Positions 1 to 7,891 of a stretch of DNA of 36,781 nt are shown piece by piece. This DNA comes from a virus. The notes under the pieces were generated by a model, which worked only from the letters and a program-made list of their open reading frames with translations, did not search any database and was not told the DNA's origin. The position numbers were made by a program, and so were the translations under genes. Every line of letters starts with the position of its first letter. Positions within the stretch are counted from its first letter, which is position 1. The DNA is taken from the IMG/VR virus record IMGVR_UViG_3300020437_000023, positions 1 to 36,781 of that record. One strand, given 5' to 3'.

Positions 1-690
1 AGAAGAAGGGGAGGGCTAATAGCGAGTAAAGTTGAAAACCTTTTTAGTACGCCAGTATTTACAACCAAGTTACAAAATTTCTATGTAGTTGAAAGAGCGG
101 CTTACTTGGCTATGGAGTTTCACAAAAACTCCAAGCAACCTTTGTTGGTTTCTGATAAGTGGAACGAACAAGTTCGCGGTAAAAATAAGAAAGAAAAGGA
201 TGAGTTTGGCACAACATCCTTTGGTGATAACCGAACATTATTTGAAAGCAAGGAGTGGGTTCCTGTCGCTGAAGCAATCCTTGACTGTGTAGAAGAAATG
301 CTTTCGTCTGCTTATGGCGAGCTTTCACACTTCCCAATACTCCAAACTATGTGGCTTTCCGTTTATCCAGACGGCGGGTATATCCCAGAACATGTTCACG
401 CAAACAGTATTTTTAGTGGGGTTTTCTACGCCAAGGCAGAGCCAAATGCGGGGAATTTAGTTTTTTCTGACCCCGCTTGGATTACAAAGACTATGTTTCA
501 AGTTAGTGATATAAATAAATCTTTTTTTAGAACCAGAGATGAAATACCAGTAGAAACAGGAAAGGTTATTTTATTCCCAGGCTGGCTCCCACATTCCTCT
601 CAACCCAACAAGTCAGGTCAAAACAGAATTATTATAGGGTTTAATATTGGCTTTGGGACGAAGGATATAGAAGTATCTGATAGTGTATGA
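1..690 (+). CDS. 2OG-Fe(II) oxygenase, TIGR02466-like (5' end at window edge)
   Basis: Probable non-haem Fe(II)/2-oxoglutarate-dependent oxygenase; the substrate is unknown. The motif order fits the family: a His pair at codons 391-399, an Asp-Pro at 469-474 in a Gly/Leu/Val-rich strand, a Leu-Pro-His at codon 592, and the Arg that would bind 2OG at codon 625, followed by an IIIGFNIG strand. The frame is open from base 1, and the first ATG or TTG near 106-112 would cut off a typical N-terminal segment (ENLFSTPVF). The real start is therefore either outside the window or the ATA at 19-21, which sits 4 nt after a GGAGG. Such genes are common accessories in marine phage structural regions. The fold is fairly sure; the start and role are not. 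Confidence 0.75.
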   Translation, partial: RRRGGLIASKVENLFSTPVFTTKLQNFYVVERAAYLAMEFHKNSKQPLLVSDKWNEQVRGKNKKEKDEFGTTSFGDNRTLFESKEWVPVAEAILDCVEEMLSSAYGELSHFPILQTMWLSVYPDGGYIPEHVHANSIFSGVFYAKAEPNAGNLVFSDPAWITKTMFQVSDINKSFFRTRDEIPVETGKVILFPGWLPHSSQPNKSGQNRIIIGFNIGFGTKDIEVSDSV

Positions 691-721
691 AAAAAACAAC
701 AAGAGATTTGCGGATTAACTA

Positions 722-988
722 ATGAATATCGACCTTGATAACGAGGAATTAAAAGCATTGCTGACGCAAGCCGCTAAGGACGGCGCACAGCAAGCCTTAG
801 CCGAGGTGGGTCTTGATGGCGCTGATGCTCATAAAGACATCCGAGAGCTAAGACATTTAATAGATTCATGGCGTTCTGCAAAAAAGACAATGGGCCAGAC
901 GGCTCTTAAACTAATAACCACCTCCGTTCTGGTCTTTATTGCAGTCGCGGTGGCTATGAAACTTGGGCTTCAAATAGGAGATAAATAA
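722..988 (+). CDS. Small single-TM phage protein, DUF6127-like
   Basis: This 88-residue protein has an acidic, Ala-rich helical N-terminus. A charged segment (roughly residues 38-58, with KDIRELRHLIDSW) follows, then one C-terminal membrane helix at about 64-84. The layout and the segment around KDIRELR resemble DUF6127-type proteins of alphaproteobacterial phages and prophages, recalled from memory and not searched. The function is unknown. Its TAA stop shares a base with the ATG of the next gene (TAATG at 986-990), which suggests coupled translation. The upstream SD is weak. Confidence 0.7.
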   Translation: MNIDLDNEELKALLTQAAKDGAQQALAEVGLDGADAHKDIRELRHLIDSWRSAKKTMGQTALKLITTSVLVFIAVAVAMKLGLQIGDK

Positions 989-1116
989 TGGACCTAAAAA
1001 TAAAGAAACCAACTTTAAGCGAAAACAGAACAGGAGGTTCTGGCGTTAAAGGTAAAGCTAACAAAACATGTATTGCTACAAAAGCAACTGTAAGGAAAGG
1101 TAAAAAACAAAAGTAA
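988..1116 (+). CDS. 42-residue basic miniprotein
   Basis: This very small gene encodes a Lys/Arg-rich, Gly/Thr-containing protein with a single Cys and a strongly basic tail (RKGKKQK). Support comes from a good SD (AGGAG at 976-980, 7 nt before the ATG) and from TAATG overlaps with both neighbours, the 88-residue gene before it and the 84-residue gene after it. The function is unknown. The charge suggests nucleic-acid or virion binding, which is inference only. No homologue is recognised. Confidence 0.6.
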   Translation: MDLKIKKPTLSENRTGGSGVKGKANKTCIATKATVRKGKKQK

Positions 1117-1370
1117 TGTCATCTAAAACTGACCTTAAAAACATTAAATCACTTGAAAATTCAAACGGTTGGAAAACATTAAGGCGGGTCATGGAGGCAG
1201 AGATTGTTACTGCCGCGATGCAAATAGCCGATAATCCCAACATGGAAATAAATGAAATCAACTTTAGGCGTGGAGCAATCTGGGCGGCTAACAGAATGTT
1301 AGAGATGCCCCTCAGACTAACGACAAAGTTGGAGGCAGAAATCGCGCTGGATAAGGACGACAGCGTTTAA
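1116..1370 (+). CDS. Conserved phage hypothetical protein upstream of scaffold
   Basis: The 84-residue product is soluble and mainly helical, with no signal peptide or membrane segment. It includes a GWKTLRRVMEAEI helix and a central NFRRGAIWAANRMLEMP segment. I recall similar small proteins just ahead of scaffold genes in marine phages, but no function is known to me. The start codon shares a base with the stop of the 42-residue gene (TAATG at 1114-1118). A minor assembly or head-completion role is possible from position alone. Confidence 0.65.
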   Translation: MSSKTDLKNIKSLENSNGWKTLRRVMEAEIVTAAMQIADNPNMEINEINFRRGAIWAANRMLEMPLRLTTKLEAEIALDKDDSV

Positions 1371-1433
1371 TCCGTATATTAAATTCGTCCTATTAACAAC
1401 TTAATTCCCGCTACGGCTGGAAGGAGAAAAAAA

Positions 1434-2504
1434 ATGGCAGTACCACAAAGCAAGGAAGACATGCAAAATGCTGTTGACGCGATAGCCTCAAAGCAAATGG
1501 GTGTCCCTCCCCAAGCAGGCGGCGCAACAGCCCCGCAACAAGCCCCTCAACAACAAGCAGAAACAAAAGAAACAAACCAAGAAAAGGCCGCAAGTACAGG
1601 ATCACCTAACACAGAAGGTGATAAGGTTGCCGCTGAAGCTGTGGTTTATGAAATAGATTTTGGGGAAAAAGATAAAGACGGAAACTCGGTTATGAAGACA
1701 TTAACCGACAAGCAAATCAAAGGAACCTTTGAGCGCTATTCCGCAATGAACCACCAGAACGCCCAATACAAACCAGTTATGGATTTGGTAAGGCAGATAC
1801 AGCAAGCAAACCCTGACTTGCGAGACCCAGCAAAATTTGCAGACCAGATGAAAAACATCTACATGGCCCAAGTAAAAAACCCAACTATGGGAAACACTGA
1901 GGGCGAAAGGTCTCAGGGTCCAACAGATTCAAAAATGACTCAACCATTGAATGACCAACTGTCAAAATGGGAAGAGGATAACGCTGTTCAACTACCCCCA
2001 GGCTACAAAGAAATGTTAGTTAATGGTGGTGGAGAGATGAAGGCTATTAAACAACAATTAGCCCAAACGCAAAACGCACTTCGGGCAATGATGGCTAGAA
2101 CTCAAGGTGTAGCTGATGCCGCAAGAGATCAGGTGCAAAATGCCACCCAAGACAAGACGATGGCTATTAAGCAGTCAATCGCTAATAATTTAGATCAGGC
2201 ACAAGCGGCTTTACGTCTTCCAGACGACAAGGCAAATGACTTTATGGTTTTTGCCGCAGAACGTGGGTTTACTATGGAAGACTTTGCTGACCAAACGCTT
2301 ACTATGAGAGTAATGCAAGACTACGCAAATAATATGAATAGTCCAGAAATGGAAAGAATACGGGGTATAGCTATGAACCGTCAGGCATACACAGGTTCGC
2401 TTGGTTCCTCACCTGGAGGAGGCTCATCTGCCGCTCCAGCAGAAGAGATGAGTACATTCGACAGGATGGCTAATGCCGCAATGTCGAAAAGAGGAATGGC
2501 TTAG
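1434..2504 (+). CDS. Putative scaffolding / capsid assembly protein
   Basis: This 356-residue acidic, Gln/Ala-rich protein lies directly upstream of the major capsid gene, the usual scaffold position. The N-terminal 80 residues are low complexity (many Gln, Pro, Ala, Thr). A folded strand-helix segment follows (EIDFGEKDKDGNSV, then an FERYSAMNHQNAQYKPV helix), then long helices consistent with coiled coil at about 200-260, and a Gly/Ser/Ala-rich tail. Low-complexity ends around a helical core fit scaffolds. The SD AAGGAG (1421-1426) precedes the ATG. A terminator begins 16 nt after the stop. An ERSQGPT motif near residue 160 recurs in the 645-residue virion protein, encoded by an identical 15-nt string. 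The call rests on position and composition. Confidence 0.7.
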   Translation: MAVPQSKEDMQNAVDAIASKQMGVPPQAGGATAPQQAPQQQAETKETNQEKAASTGSPNTEGDKVAAEAVVYEIDFGEKDKDGNSVMKTLTDKQIKGTFERYSAMNHQNAQYKPVMDLVRQIQQANPDLRDPAKFADQMKNIYMAQVKNPTMGNTEGERSQGPTDSKMTQPLNDQLSKWEEDNAVQLPPGYKEMLVNGGGEMKAIKQQLAQTQNALRAMMARTQGVADAARDQVQNATQDKTMAIKQSIANNLDQAQAALRLPDDKANDFMVFAAERGFTMEDFADQTLTMRVMQDYANNMNSPEMERIRGIAMNRQAYTGSLGSSPGGGSSAAPAEEMSTFDRMANAAMSKRGMA

Positions 2505-2519
2505 ACTCCTCCCTAACTG

Positions 2520-2570
2520 ACCCTCGGCTCGGATTTTAGGTGTCCCCTTCCGTCCGAGGGTATTTTTTTT
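2520..2570 (+). terminator. Rho-independent terminator after scaffold gene
   Basis: A perfect 8-bp stem (ACCCTCGG at 2520-2527, CCGAGGGT at 2554-2561) is extended by an inner CGGA/TCCG pairing and followed by A and eight T residues (2563-2570). It would end or attenuate transcription between scaffold and capsid genes. Confidence 0.85.
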
Positions 2571-2731
2571 CAAAATAGGGACGAAAAACTTTTTTAGATA
2601 GTCTAATATCCAAAACATACGATTAACGCAACGCTACGGCCTTGCACGTAACAACAGATGTTTAGGGATGACAATGGCCCCTAACTCGCTCTAACCCTTT
2701 TTTTTAACCTAAACCATTAGGAGGATTAGTC
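2571..2731 (+). promoter_or_regulatory. Capsid gene leader, possible weak promoter
   Basis: This 161-nt non-coding leader lies between the terminator and the capsid ATG and ends in a strong SD (AGGAGG at 2719-2724). Because a terminator precedes it, capsid expression needs read-through or a local promoter. The best sigma70-like pair I see is weak: TAGATA (2595-2600), 17 nt, TACGAT (2618-2623). A phage-specific promoter cannot be excluded. A short TAGGG/CCCTA inverted repeat lies around 2660-2683. Confidence 0.35.
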
Positions 2732-3919
2732 ATGGCGGCTATTCAAGGACTTAGGGGTACAGGTGAGTTTACGACTGACTTTAGACCCCGAAACTACAGA
2801 GAGCTTTTCACGCTCTTGGAGCCTAACGGTAATGCTCCTCTAAATGCTTTGCTTGCTATGGGTTCGTCTGAGGGAACAGATGACCCTGAGTATAAGAATT
2901 TTAGAGATGAATTGCCCGATAGGAAAATGAAAGTTGATGGTGCAGTAGCTAGTACATCTACTACTACTATTACTATTGACGCTTCTGACGATAACAAATT
3001 CGCAATCGCGGGTTCCATTGTTGTAAACAGTGAAACTGGTGAGGTGATGCACGTTACCGCAGACACAACGGGTACTACATTAACTGTGGCTCGAAACATT
3101 GGCGCAACTTCGCACCAGATAGCTGATAATGCTGAACTCTTCATCGCTGGCTTTGCGGCGGCTGAAGGTGCAAACAGCCCTACTGCTATTTCGTTCGACG
3201 CAGTTGTATCCAACAACTATTGCCAAATTTTTAGGACAGCTTTTCAAGTATCAAACACCTTGCAAAGCACTTACCTAAGAACTGGTGACAAGTTGGATGA
3301 AGCAATGACAAAAGCTCTTAAGCTCCACATGAGCGACATCGAGAGAGCTATGTTCTTTGGCATGAAGCATGAAGACGCTTCTACTGCTTCTCAGCCAGTA
3401 CGCTTCACTGGTGGTATCATCAACAGTCTTACTAATGTTGTGGACGTTTCTACAGACTTCGCTTCATATGGCGGCTCTAACGCTGGTCAAATGACTGAAG
3501 CTGGATTTGATGACTTGCTCATCTCATCTGTCTTTAAGTATGGCTCTAAGCAAAAGATCGCTTTTGTCGGTGAAACTGTGGCTAACCAGCTACAACAAAT
3601 CGGTAAAGACCGTTGGCAACCAACGCAGTACGAAGGAGCGTATGGGGTGAATTTGACCCAATACACAACTTTTGCGGGCGATTTGATGGTACATTTGCAC
3701 CCTCAGTTCAGACAAGTTCCTGGCATGAAGACTGCAATGATTATCATTGATTTTCCATATCTGTCTTATCGCTACCTAGAAGGTCGTGATACTCAGTTGT
3801 TAGAAAATCGCCAAGCACCTGACGCAGACAGCACCAAGCATGAGTATTTAACTGAGTGCGGTTTGGAGATGCTTCAAGATAAGGTACATTCGTACATTAA
3901 GAATTGGTCAACCCGATAG
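2732..3919 (+). CDS. Major capsid protein, SU10-like (DUF5309), HK97 fold expected
   Basis: The 395-residue product matches the pattern I know for DUF5309/SU10-type major capsid proteins. It has an N-terminal arm with NYRELFTLLEPNGNAPLNALL and a Thr/Val-rich beta insertion at about 70-150. A core helix region follows with VSNTLQSTYLRTGDKLDEAM, then KALKLHMSDIERAMFFG. A central glycine-rich stretch and a C-terminal segment (FPYLSYRYLEGRDTQLLENRQ) complete it. It would form the icosahedral shell. The ATG has a consensus SD 7 nt upstream. It is the only gene between two terminators (2520-2570 and 3950-3976), which suggests separately set expression. No capsid protease gene was recognised. Confidence 0.88.
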   Translation: MAAIQGLRGTGEFTTDFRPRNYRELFTLLEPNGNAPLNALLAMGSSEGTDDPEYKNFRDELPDRKMKVDGAVASTSTTTITIDASDDNKFAIAGSIVVNSETGEVMHVTADTTGTTLTVARNIGATSHQIADNAELFIAGFAAAEGANSPTAISFDAVVSNNYCQIFRTAFQVSNTLQSTYLRTGDKLDEAMTKALKLHMSDIERAMFFGMKHEDASTASQPVRFTGGIINSLTNVVDVSTDFASYGGSNAGQMTEAGFDDLLISSVFKYGSKQKIAFVGETVANQLQQIGKDRWQPTQYEGAYGVNLTQYTTFAGDLMVHLHPQFRQVPGMKTAMIIIDFPYLSYRYLEGRDTQLLENRQAPDADSTKHEYLTECGLEMLQDKVHSYIKNWSTR

Positions 3920-3949
3920 GGACGACCACTTCCTAAAAGTGAGTATACT

Positions 3950-3976
3950 AAAGGGGTGCATAAGCGCCCCTTTTTT
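3950..3976 (+). terminator. Rho-independent terminator after capsid gene
   Basis: A 10-bp stem (AAAGGGGTGC at 3950-3959, loop ATAA, GCGCCCCTTT at 3964-3973, with one G-U pair) runs into a T-rich tail (T6 at 3971-3976, partly in the stem). It lies 30 nt after the capsid stop. Confidence 0.85.
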
Positions 3977-3989
3977 ATTGGAGGAAAAC

Positions 3990-4307
3990 ATGGCAACAAA
4001 ACCTAAAAGAGCAAGAAACGCTAAAGGTCACTATAAAGCTGACGACCCCACAACTCCCGACATCAACGAGGCTTTTGAGCAAGACGAAAAACCTGTCGTA
4101 AAACCAAAGGCCACTGCCTTCAAGCCAGAACTTGTTTGGTTTGAGTCTAGGGAGAAAGAACCTAGCATGTTTGAAGTCGCTGGATATGGAGCGTTAAGAA
4201 ATTTTTCTAATGGTCGTCTTGAGTGGAAGGTCAAGGCTGATGACGTAGAACGATTTATGGCAAATCACTTTGTCAAAACGGGTCGAGTAGTTAAGAAGGC
4301 AGGCTAA
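3990..4307 (+). CDS. Small conserved virion-region protein
   Basis: This 105-residue protein follows the capsid gene. The ATG at 3990 is chosen because GGAGG (3980-3984) lies 5 nt upstream and because the longer GTG frame from 3939 would run through the terminator hairpin. The N-terminus is basic and probably disordered (KPKRARNAKGHYKADDP), and the C-terminal half is a compact alpha/beta segment with LVWFESREKEPSMFEVAGYG. I recall similar small proteins next to capsid genes in marine podoviruses. A head-completion or decoration role is possible. The function is not established. Confidence 0.65.
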   Translation: MATKPKRARNAKGHYKADDPTTPDINEAFEQDEKPVVKPKATAFKPELVWFESREKEPSMFEVAGYGALRNFSNGRLEWKVKADDVERFMANHFVKTGRVVKKAG

Positions 4308-4309
4308 TC

Positions 4310-4807
4310 ATGCAAGATGGGACTGAGACCAAGACGACAGCTACGTTCACCAGTAACACGAACCCTCATGTCCGTGACAAGAACTCTCCTTTGTCCGCGC
4401 TAATCATGCAGGCTTTACGCCGATATGGGGACTTCCACCCTGGTACTGTTGATGGTGATGTTATGCTTATGATGTTGGAATTTGCCAACACTATAATAGA
4501 TGACATCCGCCAGCACCCATATCACGATATAGATTATCCTCTTGACTACTACGAATCTGTAGAAGAAGTCAGGGCTATTCCTGATCCTATTTTAGTTAAT
4601 GGATTGCTCTATCACTATGCCCTTCAGCAAGGTAGCGATAAGCTACAGATGTATCTTCCTATGTATTATCAAACTATGAATAGACTGCTTTGGCAGGCTA
4701 AGAATGGAAACACGGAACTAAAAATGCGTGTCATGGATGAAGGTACAAACAAAAGAAACCTTAACGGAGGGACGACAAGTACATTCAATGGGACCGTTAA
4801 ACCGTGA
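4310..4807 (+). CDS. Putative head-tail adaptor (connector) protein
   Basis: The 165-residue mainly helical protein contains ALIMQALRRYGDF, then FANTIIDDIRQHPYHDIDYP and VEEVRAIPDPILVNGLLYHYAL. This is a helix-bundle pattern typical of podovirus head-tail connectors such as T7 gp11 or P22 gp4. Position between the capsid module and the 503-residue protein supports that role at the portal-tail junction. The stop overlaps the next start (GTGA at 4804-4807), so the two are probably translationally coupled. The family call is by pattern and order. Confidence 0.65.
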   Translation: MQDGTETKTTATFTSNTNPHVRDKNSPLSALIMQALRRYGDFHPGTVDGDVMLMMLEFANTIIDDIRQHPYHDIDYPLDYYESVEEVRAIPDPILVNGLLYHYALQQGSDKLQMYLPMYYQTMNRLLWQAKNGNTELKMRVMDEGTNKRNLNGGTTSTFNGTVKP

Positions 4808-6315
4808 CATCATCAGTAAAGTCTGCCTCTGGGCTAAAACTAAAGACATACGCATATGAGAATTTTCAAGGACTAGACACGAGTAGAGATGTCACCTCCC
4901 TGGACACTGGTAAGGACCAACACCTTACCATTGTTGACAATGCTACTTGTGACTGGCGGGGTCAGATAGTGCGTGACCCCGCCCACAAATTTTTAGAGGG
5001 GCAACATCCTGTAAATCACATTGCCTTTTTTAACAAACAAGAAATTGTTTACGTTGAAGAAGATGGCGCGGCGTTAAACTTTAAATCAGAACGCGACCAC
5101 ACGCTGACTGGCGTGTATGATAAAGAAGAAGTTGTCTCATCTACAATATTTAACCAAATGGCTTTCTTCGCTGTAAGAGGTCAACCAGTTTATAGATATG
5201 ATGGTATCGTTTTTTCTAGCAACGAGTCACCAGCATTAAACGATTTAAGGCCAGCATATATGGCTTCAGTTCAAAGAAGACTAGCTGTTGCTGGCATCCC
5301 TGGACGAGAGACGGAGGTACATTTATCGAGAGTAGACCAAGACGAAATATTTCCAGACGACGAAGCTGACGATGAAACAAATGTCCTTCGTGCTGGGTTC
5401 TTCGACATCGCCAACCAGTTAGGTACGGCGGATCAGATAACTGGTCTTGGATCATTTGAACAAAACCAGTTGGTAATTTTTACAGCGGATAGGGCGTTAA
5501 TCTTTAGGATTGACCCTGACTTTACAAGATGGACAATAAACGACAGCGCGAACATACATATAGGTTGTGCCAGCCACAATACTATAGTGAACGCGGGGAC
5601 GGACCTACTTTTCTGCTCACGATCTGGTATTCACAGCATCAAACGAAGCGAAGAGAACGGCATCCTCGTATATTCTTACAGTCTCTCGGACAAGATAGAC
5701 CTCCTGTATCGAGAACTGTTCAACTCGGTAGAAAACCCAGAAAAGATTTCCGCCGTCTTTGACCAAGACGAGGGGCAGTATCATATATTCTTCCCGCAGA
5801 GTGGAGACTTTATCACAAGACGACTAACTTTGGCGCTCAACCCCGAAGGGGGTGACGCTCAACCAAAGTTTAGTACGGGTTCTTTTCTCAATCAAAGATG
5901 CGGTGCGTTCCTTAACGGGCGTTTTGTTGTTGGGACAGTAGGTGGTATCTACGATGTTTTTAAAGTTGAATCAGAAAAAGAGGGTGCGTTTACCCCCGAT
6001 ATGACTGTAACAACTCCACTACTCTGGCATGGAAGTTTGCAGAATACCAAGGAAACCCACAGCATTTTAATCCAAGCGGCTGGCAAAGGAACAATTACAG
6101 TCGATGCTCAAGACCAAAACGGAAAAGTCATTGGGGAAATGATTATAGAAGTAGATGATACAAAGGACGACAATTACTTTGTTGATGTGCCATTATCTCG
6201 TCAATACGAACGTAAGTGGCAACACCGTTATCTAGCGGCCCAGTATAGGTTTAGAAGCGCTGGTGGGCGCGGTCTTCTCAGGATTATCGGGTTTGCAATT
6301 ACAGTGAGGGATTAA
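4804..6315 (+). CDS. Putative tail tube / neck (stopper) protein
   Basis: This 503-residue protein starts at GTG 4804, overlapping the TGA of the adaptor gene. It is beta-rich throughout, with repeated short strands and turns (NFQGLDTSRDVTSLD, then an FDIANQLGTADQITGLGSFE stretch, and DLLFCSRSGIHSI). This fits the beta-propeller-like nozzle or stopper proteins found directly after the adaptor in podoviruses, as T7 gp12 or P22 gp10 are. It probably forms the short tail tube with the adaptor. There is no signal peptide or enzyme motif. The call is mainly from gene order and beta-rich composition. Confidence 0.6.
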   Translation: MTSSVKSASGLKLKTYAYENFQGLDTSRDVTSLDTGKDQHLTIVDNATCDWRGQIVRDPAHKFLEGQHPVNHIAFFNKQEIVYVEEDGAALNFKSERDHTLTGVYDKEEVVSSTIFNQMAFFAVRGQPVYRYDGIVFSSNESPALNDLRPAYMASVQRRLAVAGIPGRETEVHLSRVDQDEIFPDDEADDETNVLRAGFFDIANQLGTADQITGLGSFEQNQLVIFTADRALIFRIDPDFTRWTINDSANIHIGCASHNTIVNAGTDLLFCSRSGIHSIKRSEENGILVYSYSLSDKIDLLYRELFNSVENPEKISAVFDQDEGQYHIFFPQSGDFITRRLTLALNPEGGDAQPKFSTGSFLNQRCGAFLNGRFVVGTVGGIYDVFKVESEKEGAFTPDMTVTTPLLWHGSLQNTKETHSILIQAAGKGTITVDAQDQNGKVIGEMIIEVDDTKDDNYFVDVPLSRQYERKWQHRYLAAQYRFRSAGGRGLLRIIGFAITVRD

Positions 6316-6316
6316 G

Positions 6317-7879
6317 ATGGCAAGAATTAGACAACAGTACCCCCAAAATTATGGAAGTTCTGGTAACATAAACACTGAATTTGAATCAGTTATCAGATAC
6401 CTAAACGCCGCTGAGATTGGCGATAACACCATCGGGGAACTTCTAGGCAAAATTTTTGACAACGCTGGTAACTGGAATGGTCCAGTCGAATTTAGAAAAG
6501 ATAGTTCGTCTGGCATCCAATATAGAGTTGGCGAATATGCAAACGCCGACACTGGCTGGCAAACTCTTGCCACATTAGCCGAGCTTCGTGGCGAGGATGG
6601 TGCGCAGGCATCTGAAATCGGTGCGCCAATATTTTTTGGAAGAGTTGATTTCACACCTACGGCTGGACAAACAGAGTTTGAATATGCTCATTCAACGACA
6701 GACTCATTGTTGGTATACCAAAACGGTATATTAAAAGCAGAGGGCGCTCTTAATGATTACACCACAAGCGCTACTGGTGGGTCATCTGGTGCGGGGTCAG
6801 TTACATTTAACACGGGCCTTACAACAAGTGACTCTGTTACAATATTTAAAGTTCGATCAACTTCGATTACTGGGTACACACGCTCAGACACAGTGACGAC
6901 TGCAACACAGATTAACTTTCCATTTACTCATGATGAGAACACTAAGTTACAAGTTTACTTAAACGGTATTTTGCAGAAAGAAGGGGGAACAGATGACTAC
7001 ACCACAATCCCTGCGCAAAATGTTATTCAGTTTAATACAGGTGTGCCAGCGAACAACCTAGTTACCATAATCACAGTAGAGAACACTTCTGTCCAAGCTG
7101 TGACAGGTTTGATGTTTGAGGAAAACTTTGTCCACACGGATACGGGGTTAATTAAGTTTCCAAAACTCAGCATAGCTGATGGAGACATAGCTCAGGCAAA
7201 AGTTGCTAACCTAACATCAAGTCTAACAGAAAAAGCCAAAATAACAGTTGGATCGAATACACCGACAAACCCTGCCACTGGTGATTTATGGCACGATACA
7301 TCTATTAATCCAAATCAGTTGAAGTTTTATGACGGGACAATGTTCCTCAGAACTTCACCAGAATCTTCATTGCCTACTTTCCAAACAACTGATGCTGGTA
7401 AATTTGTTAAAGTTAATAATACTGGAACTTCTCTTGAGTATGGTAATCCTGATTTCTCAGGTCTTATCCCGATTAACCAAAAAGGTGCATCATCTGGCGT
7501 GGCCTCTTTGGATTCTCAAGGTAAGCTACCACAGAATCAGTTGCCAACAACTCTTGCATCGGACAGTTTTTACGCAATCATTACAACAGCCGCAAACAGC
7601 CCGTATGTAATTAAAAGAATTTTTAAACAAAAAATAACCATTGATGGTATTGCATTGCAAACTTCTACTGGTACTTGCTCGGTACAGATAGCAGTAGATG
7701 GGGTGGGTTACGGTGATGTCCATGCGGTGAGTTCTGTACCTACAGAAATATCTGCGCTAGGTTCAGTTATTGAGGTCAATGCAACATCTCAATCTCACAG
7801 CGTTGGATTTATTGTAACAAACAATAGCTCTGCTGGAAATCTGGAGGTGGTACTCGCAGTAGCAATATCCGCAGTTTAA
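6317..7879 (+). CDS. Tail fibre / appendage-like protein with tandem beta modules
   Basis: The 520-residue protein begins with a short helical virion-anchoring segment (about 1-60). At about 112-265 there are two tandem copies of an 80-90 residue module. Each copy has the form F-x-YxxxxxxLLVYQNGIL or KLQVYLNGIL, then DDYTT or NDYTT, a VxFNTG strand and a closing VTI strand. The middle is low-complexity Ser/Thr/Asn with a GDLWHDT..PNQLKFYDG segment like those in phage fibre shafts. The C-terminus is beta-rich. The likely role is host attachment, as fibre or fibre-anchoring protein. No chaperone or lyase motif is visible. The start is 1 nt after the previous stop. Confidence 0.7.
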   Translation: MARIRQQYPQNYGSSGNINTEFESVIRYLNAAEIGDNTIGELLGKIFDNAGNWNGPVEFRKDSSSGIQYRVGEYANADTGWQTLATLAELRGEDGAQASEIGAPIFFGRVDFTPTAGQTEFEYAHSTTDSLLVYQNGILKAEGALNDYTTSATGGSSGAGSVTFNTGLTTSDSVTIFKVRSTSITGYTRSDTVTTATQINFPFTHDENTKLQVYLNGILQKEGGTDDYTTIPAQNVIQFNTGVPANNLVTIITVENTSVQAVTGLMFEENFVHTDTGLIKFPKLSIADGDIAQAKVANLTSSLTEKAKITVGSNTPTNPATGDLWHDTSINPNQLKFYDGTMFLRTSPESSLPTFQTTDAGKFVKVNNTGTSLEYGNPDFSGLIPINQKGASSGVASLDSQGKLPQNQLPTTLASDSFYAIITTAANSPYVIKRIFKQKITIDGIALQTSTGTCSVQIAVDGVGYGDVHAVSSVPTEISALGSVIEVNATSQSHSVGFIVTNNSSAGNLEVVLAVAISAV

Positions 7880-7891
7880 TAAGGTAACTTA

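Noticed and set aside
2794-3216. Antisense open frame of 140 codons
   Set aside because: It is complementary to the capsid gene and its amino acid pattern has no domain or SD support.
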